From the NCBI GenBank assembly GCA_964390645.1, contig CAYMLL010000198.1:1-14706 (forward strand): a stretch of DNA of 14,706 nt. The letters run 5' to 3'. The notes below the pieces were generated by a model. That model was not told the origin of the DNA. It saw nothing but the letters and a program-made list of their open reading frames with translations, and searched no databases. The translations under genes and the position numbers were made by a program. Source of the DNA: CAYMLL01 sp964390645 (GTDB lineage Bacteria; Planctomycetota; UBA8108). Positions 1 through 6,822 of this stretch are shown in pieces (position 1 is the first letter of the stretch; each line of letters starts with the position of its first letter).

Positions 1-211
1 CCCCCGAGACGGACTCGCCTCCCGGCCGGCAGCCGTCCCCGCACCCGGAAGCTCGGAGGGACTCCGCCTCGCGGCCCGCCGCCTCCCGGAGCCCACCGCG
101 GCCCGACTCCACGATTTCCCGTGAACATCCCTCTCCTCCCTTCAGCCACGGCGAGCCTCGTTCGATAAGAGGAGGAGCTGTCCTGTCGACGCCACCCTTC
201 GTTACCGGTAC
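1..211. other. Upstream region, possible tail of a preceding gene
   Basis: Nothing in these 211 nt can be called confidently. Forward frame 2 is open from the window edge to a TGA at 122-124. It would encode about 40 residues rich in Ala, Pro and Arg with about 80% G/C at third codon positions, so it could be the C-terminus of a truncated upstream gene. Forward frame 1 is also open, to a TAA at 166-168, but its codon use is less typical. The rest up to 211 is probably a leader for the phosphatase gene. No tRNA, terminator with a T-tract or convincing promoter was seen. Confidence 0.3.
167..177 (+). promoter_or_regulatory. Strong Shine-Dalgarno-like purine run, displaced from the start codon
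   Basis: AAGAGGAGGAG is an excellent anti-Shine-Dalgarno match. It ends 34 nt before the first in-frame ATG of the phosphatase gene at 212. No ATG, GTG or TTG lies between it and 212 in any frame, so it cannot serve a closer conventional start. It may be a standby ribosome site, part of a folded leader, or chance. Confidence 0.3.
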
Positions 212-799
212 ATGTCCTCACCAGCTGTCTTTCTCGATCGCGACGGCGTCCTCATCGAGGACGTCCATCTCCTGACCCGACCCTCCGAGGTCCGCTTGAC
301 ACCGGGCGCCGCGAACTGCGTGCTCTCGCTGCGCGAGCAGGGCTTCCTCGTCGTCGTCGTCACCAACCAGACCGTCGTCGCCCGCGGGCTCGCCTCGGAG
401 TCCGACGTCCGGAAGGTACACCGCCACATCCAGGCGCTCCTCGAGGACGACGCAGGCGAGGCCGGAACGATCTCCGACTTCCGCTTCTGTCCGCATCACC
501 CTGCGGCCGACGTGGCGCGGTACCGCGTCGACTGCACCTGCCGCAAGCCGCGTCCGGGGATGATCCTCGACGCCGCCCACGAGCTCGACATCGACCCGAC
601 GCAGAGCTTCCTCGTCGGCGATCGTCCGACCGACATCGTCGCGGGCCGCGAAGCCGGCTGCACGACCGTGCTCGTCGAGACCGGTCGCCATCTCGAGCGA
701 CCGACCGAGGCCACCCGGTCCGTCGACCCCGCGACGCGCCCGGACCACACGGCGGACGGACTCACCGCGGCCACCGAATGGATTGTCAGGGACCGATGA
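212..799 (+). CDS. gmhB: D-glycero-D-manno-heptose 1,7-bisphosphate phosphatase-like HAD hydrolase (GmhB-like)
   Basis: This 195-residue protein belongs to the capless HAD phosphatases of the histidinol-phosphatase/GmhB group, of near-usual length. The nucleophile motif FLDRDGV carries Asp9 and Asp11, TNQ at 51-53 is motif II, Lys112 in CRKPRPGM is motif III, and GDRPTD with Asp137 and Asp141 is motif IV. Cys93, His95, Cys108 and Cys110 form the structural zinc site typical of GmhB. GmhB removes the C7 phosphate from heptose 1,7-bisphosphate in the cytosol, on the way to ADP- or GDP-heptose. The gene overlaps the following nucleotidyltransferase by ATGA, which fits the GDP-heptose branch (inference). 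The ATG at 212 is the only usable start before the nucleophile motif. Histidinol phosphatase is an alternative, but no histidine genes are nearby. Confidence 0.85.
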   Translation: MSSPAVFLDRDGVLIEDVHLLTRPSEVRLTPGAANCVLSLREQGFLVVVVTNQTVVARGLASESDVRKVHRHIQALLEDDAGEAGTISDFRFCPHHPAADVARYRVDCTCRKPRPGMILDAAHELDIDPTQSFLVGDRPTDIVAGREAGCTTVLVETGRHLERPTEATRSVDPATRPDHTADGLTAATEWIVRDR

Positions 800-1536
800 A
801 GGCGATCGTACTCTGCGCCGGTCTCGGAACCCGGCTGGGCCCACTGACCCGTGACCTGCCGAAGTCGATGCTGCCCCTCGACGGCCGGCCGCTTCTCGAG
901 TACATGCTGGTCCACCTGCGCGCGCAAGGCGTCGAGGACATCGCGATCAACCTGCATCACCGTCCGCAGAGGATCGTCGATCACTTCGGCGACGGCTCCG
1001 GGCTCGATCTGCGTCTCGTCTACTCCCAGGAGGAGCGCCTGCTCGGGACCGCCGGCGCGTTGAAGAGGCTCGAGCCGTGGATCGGCGCCGACGAGAGCTT
1101 CCTCGTCGTCTACGGAGACCTGCTGACCGACCAGGAGATCGAGCCTCTCGTCGAGGCCCACGAGGCCTTCGACTCCTTCGCGACGCTTCTGGTCCACCGT
1201 CGCCCACACTCCAACAGCCTCGTCGAGCTCGACGACGACGGTCGCGTCGTCGCCTTCGTCGAGCGACCGGAGCCCTCCCGCTCCTGCGACTCTCCCCGGT
1301 ACTGGGTCAACTCCGGGATGCAGATCCTCAGCCGGCGCATCTTCTCTCGCGTTTCCCCCGGCGCCGTCGCGGATCTGCCCGCAGACGTCTACTCGCGCGT
1401 CGTCGGCGAGGAGACGATCGTCGGCGTGCCGCTCCGGGGATACCGCTGTGCGATCGACTCGGCTCGACGCTACGCGGAGGCCCGGAGGGCCGTGGCCGAC
1501 GGCAGCTTCGCACCGATTCTGACTCCGTCCACGTGA
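796..1536 (+). CDS. Sugar-1-phosphate nucleotidyltransferase (HddC / mannose-1-phosphate guanylyltransferase-like)
   Basis: A 246-residue NTP_transferase-family enzyme, predicted to join a sugar 1-phosphate to an NTP with release of pyrophosphate. The N-terminal signature AGLGTRLGPLTRDLPKSMLP (8-27) binds the nucleotide, with Arg13 and Lys23 in the expected places. LLGTAGAL (82-89) and YGD (106-108) are the family's substrate and Mg-binding elements, and VNSGMQIL plus the CAIDSARRY segment complete the fold. There is no left-handed helix domain, so it is the short form. The start at 796 overlaps the phosphatase stop (ATGA) and puts the signature at the N-terminus; an ATG at 778 would add six unneeded residues. 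Next to a GmhB-like gene, a D-glycero-alpha-D-manno-heptose-1-phosphate guanylyltransferase is the leading inference. Mannose or glucose specificity cannot be excluded from sequence. Confidence 0.85.
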   Translation: MKAIVLCAGLGTRLGPLTRDLPKSMLPLDGRPLLEYMLVHLRAQGVEDIAINLHHRPQRIVDHFGDGSGLDLRLVYSQEERLLGTAGALKRLEPWIGADESFLVVYGDLLTDQEIEPLVEAHEAFDSFATLLVHRRPHSNSLVELDDDGRVVAFVERPEPSRSCDSPRYWVNSGMQILSRRIFSRVSPGAVADLPADVYSRVVGEETIVGVPLRGYRCAIDSARRYAEARRAVADGSFAPILTPST

Positions 1537-1552
1537 TCGGAAGGTGCGCGAC

Positions 1553-2899
1553 GTGACCTCGCTCCGCAGCCGGATCCGGAGCACCCCGTGGATCGGACCG
1601 CTGGCGGGCTCCGTCAAGCGTTTCGCACGCTCGCCCCGCGCGTGCCTGCGCGCCGCTCGTGACCGCTGTCGATACCTGCTACGACACCGACCCGGGCGCT
1701 CGCACCGCCCCCGCCCCCCGGCGAGCCGCCCCCTCCATGTCACGCTCGTCGCGACGGCGCCGACGGTGCGCGAGGCCAAGCTTGCAGGCGCCGCGCGACT
1801 CTGTGGCATCCGCGTCAGTCTCGTGTCCTGCGTCCCCCGGACGACCGAACAGAGCCGCTGCTTCGACGAGGTCCGCATGACGCCGAACGCATGGTCGACG
1901 CTCGAGGCGATCGATGCTCTGCGCCCCGACGTCGTTCACCTCGTTGTCGAGCTCTGGGATCGGTATCGGTGGGTGGGTCAGGTGATGCGCCGACTCGACG
2001 GGCCCGTGGTCTACGACCAGTACGACTGCATTCGCGGCATGCTCGACCCCTCGAGTGCTGCGCCCGGTGAGATCCTCGCCGTCGAGAAGGACTGCTTCGC
2101 GCGAGCCAGTCACATCTGCTCGCGTCACCTCGAGCCGCTCTCGTTGCGCCGCGACCATGGCTACGAGATGCCCGCGGCGACCTACTTCGCGGACTACGGC
2201 TGGACGACTCCGATCTCTGCGCCGCCACGAATCGTGTCGAGCCGCGACGAGCTGCACGTCGTCTACTGCGGCGGCATCTGGCCCGAGGACCGCTACTCCC
2301 GCGAGACGATGGGATACGGGCAGTACCTCGAAATCGGCCGCAACCTGGCGAAGCAGCGCATCCACCTGCACCTCTACCCCGCCCCGAACCTGCCGGTGCT
2401 CGGAGACTTCGACGGGTTCTTCGCGGAGTATCTCGCGGAGTCGGCCCGCAACCGCTTCTTTCATATCTACCGTCCGCTTCCTCACGACGAGCTGATGAAG
2501 CGTCTTGCGAGCTACGATGCCGCGCTCCATGTCTACGGCACCCGCATCAGCGCCGACGTCGGTCGAAACTCCCCTGCCAAGGTGCGCTACTCGAGCGCCA
2601 ACAAGCTCTTCGTCTACGTCGAGGCCGGGCTGCCGGTCATCGTTCACGACGGACTGCATCACCGCGGGGTCGTCCGTCACTACGGGCAGGCGATCGTCCT
2701 GGAGTCCATCGAACACGCTCGCGAAGGTCTCGTCCGCGCGCTCGCTCGGCCCCGGCCCGCCAACCGGGCAAGTTGCTCGATCGCGGCTCAGGCCGGACGG
2801 CTGGGCGGGATGTACGCGCGTCTGACGGGAAAACCCTGCCCGTCGATCCCGTCCGGGGCCGATACACGGATCGAGGAGCTCCGTCCGGTTCCGGCGTGA
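1553..2899 (+). CDS. GT-B fold glycosyltransferase (GT4-like)
   Basis: About 448 residues. After a basic, Arg-rich N-terminal stretch of roughly 60 residues, a Rossmann-like domain begins at LHVTLVATAP and includes RPDVVHLVVELWDRY and VVYDQYDCIRG. The second domain opens at ELHVVYCGGIWPED and carries SANKLFVYVEAGLPVIVHDG, the segment that resembles the donor-binding NKLFEYLAAGLPVI of GT4 enzymes. It most likely adds a sugar to a lipid-linked repeat unit at the cytoplasmic face; donor and acceptor are unknown. A GTG at 1544 is in frame, but GTG 1553 lies 8 nt after GGAAGG (1539-1544), so I prefer 1553. No in-frame start exists between there and the Rossmann strand, so the basic extension appears genuine. 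The gene follows the nucleotidyltransferase by about 16 nt and is probably co-transcribed. Confidence 0.72.
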   Translation: MTSLRSRIRSTPWIGPLAGSVKRFARSPRACLRAARDRCRYLLRHRPGRSHRPRPPASRPLHVTLVATAPTVREAKLAGAARLCGIRVSLVSCVPRTTEQSRCFDEVRMTPNAWSTLEAIDALRPDVVHLVVELWDRYRWVGQVMRRLDGPVVYDQYDCIRGMLDPSSAAPGEILAVEKDCFARASHICSRHLEPLSLRRDHGYEMPAATYFADYGWTTPISAPPRIVSSRDELHVVYCGGIWPEDRYSRETMGYGQYLEIGRNLAKQRIHLHLYPAPNLPVLGDFDGFFAEYLAESARNRFFHIYRPLPHDELMKRLASYDAALHVYGTRISADVGRNSPAKVRYSSANKLFVYVEAGLPVIVHDGLHHRGVVRHYGQAIVLESIEHAREGLVRALARPRPANRASCSIAAQAGRLGGMYARLTGKPCPSIPSGADTRIEELRPVPA

Positions 2900-2905
2900 C
2901 GCCGG
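2891..2905 (+). other. Perfect hairpin with the stop codon in its loop
   Basis: CCGGCG-TGA-CGCCGG is a perfect 6-bp all-G/C stem whose 3-nt loop is the TGA stop of the glycosyltransferase gene. No T-tract follows, so it is not a classic intrinsic terminator. An 89-nt gap separates this stop from the next gene, so a role in pausing or mRNA 3' end stability is possible, as is chance in G+C-rich DNA. Confidence 0.3.
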
Positions 2906-2988
2906 CTCACGGTCCGGAGGCGATCGACGCGACGTCCGACGTACCGCGGGCACGTTCTCCGTTCACGATACCGATAAGCAGGAGCGTC

Positions 2989-3999
2989 ATGACTCACCCA
3001 CGGCGACCGGGGACCGTTCTGGTGACGGGCGGAGCCGGCTACGTCGGCGCCGTGCTCGTCCCACGCATGCTCGCCCTCGGCTATCGAGTCAAGGTGCTCG
3101 ACCTCTTTCTCTACGGCGGCGACGTTCTCGACGGCGTCGTCGACCATCCTGCCCTCGAGATGATCGAGGGGGACATTCGCGATCGGGACCGCGTCCGTCG
3201 CGCCCTGATCGGCTGCGACTCCGTCATCCACCTCGCATGCATCTCGAACGACCCCAGCTTCGAGCTCGATCCGGAGCTCGGGCGCTCGATCAACCTGCAC
3301 GCTTTTCGGCCCCTCGTCGAGATGTCGCGTGCCGTCGGCGTTCAGCGCTTCATCAACGCGTCGTCCTCGAGCGTCTACGGCATCAAGGACGAGCCGGACG
3401 TTCACGAGGAGATGGCGCTCGAACCCCTGACCGAGTACTCGCGCTACAAGGCGGACTGCGAGAGCATCCTCTCGGAGCTCCAGTCACCGGAGTTCACGAC
3501 GGTCACCCTGCGACCCGCCACCGTCTGCGGCTACTCACCACGCCAGCGGCTCGACGTGGTCGTCAACATCCTGACGACTCACGCGGTTCACGACGGCAAG
3601 GTGAGAGTCTTCGGCGGTGAGCAGAAGCGGCCCAATCTCCACATCGAGGACATGGTCGCGGCCTACGTGCATGTCCTCGAGCAGCCCGATGAGAAGATCG
3701 CCGGAGAGGTCTTCAACGTCGGCTGCGAGAACCACACGGTTCTCGAGCTGGCGACCATCGTCCGCGACGTCGTCGGCCCCGACGGCATCGAGCTCGAGGT
3801 CGTGCCCACCGACGACAGTCGCTCCTATCACATCTCCTCGAGGAAGATCGAGCAGCGGCTGGGATTCCGGACCCGTCGCACGGTGGGGGACGCGGTGCGC
3901 GATCTCGTCCGCGCGTTCGACTCCGGCCTGCTGCCCGACGCGATGAACGACCCTCTCTATCACAACATCCGCCGGATGCAGGAGGCCCATCTCGCATGA
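2989..3999 (+). CDS. NAD-dependent epimerase/dehydratase, extended SDR family
   Basis: A 336-residue extended short-chain dehydrogenase/reductase acting on a nucleotide-sugar. TGGAGYVG (13-20) is the NAD-binding glycine motif, with VKVLDL ending in the adenosine-ribose-binding acid. SSSSVYG (125-131) supplies the catalytic Ser/Thr, and Tyr150 with Lys154 in YSRYK is the catalytic pair. RPNLHIEDMV and VFNVGCENHTV match the C-terminal substrate domain of GalE/WcaG-type enzymes. The ATG at 2989 has AGGAG four bases upstream and places the glycine motif normally; the frame is open further upstream, but that part has no family character. It shares an ATGA overlap with the aminotransferase, so its product may be a keto-sugar feeding transamination (inference). 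Exact activity, such as 4-epimerase, 4,6-dehydratase or reductase, cannot be assigned. Confidence 0.85.
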   Translation: MTHPRRPGTVLVTGGAGYVGAVLVPRMLALGYRVKVLDLFLYGGDVLDGVVDHPALEMIEGDIRDRDRVRRALIGCDSVIHLACISNDPSFELDPELGRSINLHAFRPLVEMSRAVGVQRFINASSSSVYGIKDEPDVHEEMALEPLTEYSRYKADCESILSELQSPEFTTVTLRPATVCGYSPRQRLDVVVNILTTHAVHDGKVRVFGGEQKRPNLHIEDMVAAYVHVLEQPDEKIAGEVFNVGCENHTVLELATIVRDVVGPDGIELEVVPTDDSRSYHISSRKIEQRLGFRTRRTVGDAVRDLVRAFDSGLLPDAMNDPLYHNIRRMQEAHLA

Positions 4000-5129
4000 C
4001 CACGGCGACCACCGTTCCCTACGTCGATCTCGTCGCGCAGAACGCGAGTCTCAAACCGTTGCTCCTGGCGGCCGTCGAGCGTGTCCTCGACCACGGCGCG
4101 TTCGTTCTCGGACGCGAGGTCGAGACCTTCGAGGAACGCTTTGCGGAGTACTGCGGCACCCGACACGCCGTCGCCGTCGCCAGCGGCACCGCGGCGTTGA
4201 CCCTCACTCTCCAATCTCTCGGGATCGGAGCGGGTGACGAGGTGATCACCGCGCCGAACTCGTTCGTGGCCAGCGTTTCGTCGATCTCTCTGGTCGGGGC
4301 GAAACCCGTGCTCGTGGACGTCGGCGCCGATCGCAACATCGATGTCGCCAAGGTCGAGGCCGCGATCACTTCACGCACGAAGGCCCTGCTCCCCGTTCAT
4401 CTGGCGGGTCGCCCGGCAGATCACGATCGTCTCGTCGATATCGCCGGCCGCCACGACCTCTTGATCGTCGAGGATGCGGCGCAGGCGATCGGCGCAGAGC
4501 ACCGTGGCCGCCGAGTCGGCAGCCTCGGCACGGCGGGCGCCTTCAGTCTTCACCCCCTGAAGAACCTCGGCGCCTTCGGCGACGGCGGCATGATCACGAC
4601 GAACGACGAGCAGCTTGCCATGCGGATGCGCCAGGCTCGAAACCACGGGCTCGTCAGCCGCGACGAGTGCGAATTCTGGAGCCGGAACGAGCGACTGGAC
4701 GCGATCCAGGCGGCGATGCTGTCCGTCAAGCTCGACTGTCTGGAGGACTGGACGGAGACCCTCCGGGAGCAGGCCGCGTTCTACCGTGAGCACCTTCGTC
4801 TCGTTCCGGACGTGCGAGTTCCGTCCGAGGAGCCTCACCAGCGCGCCGTCTACCACGCCTTCGTGATCTGCTGCGAGCAGCGGGACGAGCTTCGCCGCTA
4901 CCTCTTCGACCACTGCATCGACACGAAGATCCACTACCCGGTGCCGATTCACCTGCAGCCCGCCGGCCGGTCCCTGGGCTACCACGAGGGGTCCTTCCCC
5001 GTGGCGGAGCGGCAGGCGAACGAGATCCTCAGCCTGCCGATACACCCGCATCTCGAGCCGTCACAGATCGAGCGCGTCGTCGAGTGCATCGCGCGGTACT
5101 ACGAGAGCGGGCCCCTGTCTCGAGTCTGA
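3996..5129 (+). CDS. DegT/DnrJ/EryC1/StrS family PLP-dependent sugar aminotransferase
   Basis: A 377-residue fold-type I aminotransferase of normal family length. It would convert a nucleotide-linked keto-sugar to an amino-sugar, usually with glutamate as donor. VPYVDLVAQNASLK is the usual N-terminus, and ASGTAALTLTLQSLGIGAGD is the cofactor phosphate-binding region. Asp160 in VEDAAQAIGA pairs with the pyridine nitrogen, and Lys189 in HPLKNLGAFGDGG is the Schiff-base lysine. RNHG and the late IHYPVPIHLQPA segment also match the family. The gene overlaps the upstream SDR by 4 nt, indicating translational coupling, and is followed 3 nt later by the flippase. Family members make 3-amino or 4-amino sugars for surface glycans; which position applies here is not visible. 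A rare dehydratase activity of this fold is unlikely because the lysine is present. Confidence 0.9.
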   Translation: MTTATTVPYVDLVAQNASLKPLLLAAVERVLDHGAFVLGREVETFEERFAEYCGTRHAVAVASGTAALTLTLQSLGIGAGDEVITAPNSFVASVSSISLVGAKPVLVDVGADRNIDVAKVEAAITSRTKALLPVHLAGRPADHDRLVDIAGRHDLLIVEDAAQAIGAEHRGRRVGSLGTAGAFSLHPLKNLGAFGDGGMITTNDEQLAMRMRQARNHGLVSRDECEFWSRNERLDAIQAAMLSVKLDCLEDWTETLREQAAFYREHLRLVPDVRVPSEEPHQRAVYHAFVICCEQRDELRRYLFDHCIDTKIHYPVPIHLQPAGRSLGYHEGSFPVAERQANEILSLPIHPHLEPSQIERVVECIARYYESGPLSRV

Positions 5130-5132
5130 TCG

Positions 5133-6650
5133 ATGCGATCGACCACGGAAGCGACCACGCCCGACGTGCCGTCCGGGTCGCCGGCCGCCGCGCTGCCCCG
5201 TCAGCGCTCGCTCGTCTGGCTCACTGCTCGTGGTTTCGCGTGGAGCCTTCTCGGCACCGGCGTGTCGCAGGTCCTCGCGCTCGCGTCGACGGTCATCGTC
5301 GCCCGCTGGCTGACACCCGTCGACTACGCGATCGGGGGGCTGGCTCTCGCCTCGATCGGTCTGTTTCACGTCCTGACGACCCAGGGCTTCGCGAGCGCGC
5401 TCGTGCGTCTGCGCGACCTGACACCCGGGATCTGCGACTCGGTCTTCTGGCCGGTCGCGACGGTGGGCGCCGTCGTCGCCGTCGGCGTGATCGCGCTGTC
5501 GCCGCTCCTCGCCGCTTTCTACGGGCGTCCGGAGATCGCCACCGTCCTGCCGTTTCTGGCCTCCGGTCTCCTCGCATCGTCGCTCGCCGCCGTCCCCAAC
5601 GCTCTGCTGCAACGCTCGATGCGCTTCCGGGCTATCGGCGCGCTGCGCGTGTTGACGACCCTCATCGCCGCGTCCCTCGGAATCACCCTCGCGGTTCTCG
5701 GACACGGGCACCTGGCGCTCGTGGTCCCCGGGGCGACCGCCATGGTGGTCGGTGGGGCGCTGTCCTTCGCGCTCGCCGGCTACCGACCGCGCCTCCACTT
5801 CCGACGCTGCGAGTTCTCGAGAGTTCGCTGCTTCGGGCTCTCGCAGCTCGGCTCCTCGGTGCTGCTCTACTTCAGCGACAGCGCCGACTACCTGATTCTG
5901 GGACGTTTCTGGCCGGCGGCGATCTTCGGTCAGTACTACTTCTCCTTCGAGCGTGCGCGGCAGCCCTTCAACCTGGTCTACGCGCAGCTCAGCGACGTGC
6001 TGTTCTCGTCCCTGAGCCGTGTGCAGGACCGGCTCGACAAGCTCCGCAATGCGTACCTCGAGGGGACGGAGACGTTCTGCCTCTTCATCTTCCCCCTGCA
6101 CGTGCTGCTCATCGGGCTTGCCGATGTCATCATCCCGGCGCTGTTCACGGAGCGGTGGATCGCCACGGTGCCGGTCTTCCGGATCTTCGCCATGGGCGCC
6201 TTCGTGCGTGGCCTGTGCGTCTGTGCGCCGGCGATGTTCCTCGCTCTCGATCGGGCCCAGGACAACCTGCGCTTCAACGTCTTTCGCGTCGTCGTTATCG
6301 TGCCGGCTCTCATCGTGCTCGCGTCGAGCGGCGCGGGCATGGTGCTGACCGCCGGCGTGCTCCTGGTGATCTGGACGCTGCAGCTGCCGTTCTACGCGCT
6401 TCGGCTGTACCGGCTCATCGAGCTCCCGGTGGGCGACGTCGCCTGCCGGCTCGGAACGGTCGTCGTGGCCACCGTCGCCATGGGTGCCTCGCTTGCCGCG
6501 GGTCGGATGGCGATCTCCGGCCTGGTCGAGTCCGAGTGGATCGGCGCGCTGCTCGCGTCGCTGGTCGCGCTGATCGTCTTCGTCGGACTGACGGCCCGTC
6601 GTCTGCGAGCGACCCTGGAGCGTCTGGCGGCGATCTTCGGGCGCTCCTGA
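5133..6650 (+). CDS. Polysaccharide flippase, MOP superfamily (Wzx/WzxC-like)
   Basis: A 505-residue integral membrane protein with many long hydrophobic segments, roughly at 35-58, 65-82, 108-130, 137-157, 168-190 and 193-215, with a further set between about 310 and 480. This fits the 12 or more helices of the MOP exporter superfamily. ARWLTPVDYAIGGLALASIG resembles the conserved first-loop signature of the lipopolysaccharide/colanic-acid exporter branch, as do GRFWPAAIFGQYYFSFERAR and LIFPLHVLLIGLAD-like segments. It should flip undecaprenyl-linked repeat units from the cytoplasmic to the outer face of the inner membrane. The first 30 residues are a polar cytoplasmic tail. ATG 5133 lies 3 nt after the aminotransferase stop, so it is almost certainly in the same operon. 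Confidence 0.85.
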   Translation: MRSTTEATTPDVPSGSPAAALPRQRSLVWLTARGFAWSLLGTGVSQVLALASTVIVARWLTPVDYAIGGLALASIGLFHVLTTQGFASALVRLRDLTPGICDSVFWPVATVGAVVAVGVIALSPLLAAFYGRPEIATVLPFLASGLLASSLAAVPNALLQRSMRFRAIGALRVLTTLIAASLGITLAVLGHGHLALVVPGATAMVVGGALSFALAGYRPRLHFRRCEFSRVRCFGLSQLGSSVLLYFSDSADYLILGRFWPAAIFGQYYFSFERARQPFNLVYAQLSDVLFSSLSRVQDRLDKLRNAYLEGTETFCLFIFPLHVLLIGLADVIIPALFTERWIATVPVFRIFAMGAFVRGLCVCAPAMFLALDRAQDNLRFNVFRVVVIVPALIVLASSGAGMVLTAGVLLVIWTLQLPFYALRLYRLIELPVGDVACRLGTVVVATVAMGASLAAGRMAISGLVESEWIGALLASLVALIVFVGLTARRLRATLERLAAIFGRS

Positions 6651-6763
6651 TCCCGGCGCCGACCTCCCTCGGACGGGAATGTCGGGATCGGCGGCGCAAT
6701 CCCTGAAGGGCGCCGCGGTCGGTCTCCGATATCTCGAAGAACGGTCTTGCGGAAGACGTGACC

Positions 6764-6789
6764 GCGGCCCCGGCAGCCCGCCGGGCCGC
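6764..6789 (+). other. Strong G/C hairpin between flippase and second SDR
   Basis: GCGGCCC (6764-6770) pairs perfectly with GGGCCGC (6783-6789). Inside, GGC (6772-6774) pairs with GCC (6780-6782) around the loop AGCCC, with one bulged C. That gives ten G/C pairs 33 nt before the next start codon, in the 172-nt gap. No T-tract follows. It could be a U-less terminator, a leader structure for the SDR gene, or chance. I see no clear promoter in this gap. Confidence 0.35.
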
Positions 6790-6822
6790 ATGTTCCGAGA
6801 ATGTCATCCAGCGACGGAGACC

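Noticed and set aside
496..1878. Long minus-strand open frame (460 codons) opposite the nucleotidyltransferase
   Set aside because: It lies antisense to genes with clear motifs and its translation is low-complexity Arg/Ala/Gly-rich, as expected for shadow frames in G+C-rich DNA.
2773..2988. N-terminal extension of the first SDR
   Set aside because: The frame is open, but it overlaps the glycosyltransferase gene and has no SDR character. ATG 2989 with AGGAG gives a normal N-terminus.
5061..6791. Minus-strand frame of 576 codons and a plus-strand frame of 540 codons (5084-6706) across the flippase
   Set aside because: Both are longer than the flippase, but they are rich in Arg, Asp, Gly and Glu without fold motifs. 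The flippase frame has clear membrane segments and family signatures.
6679..6822. N-terminal extension of the second SDR
   Set aside because: The extra 48 residues do not resemble the family, and ATG 6823 directly precedes the NAD-binding strand.
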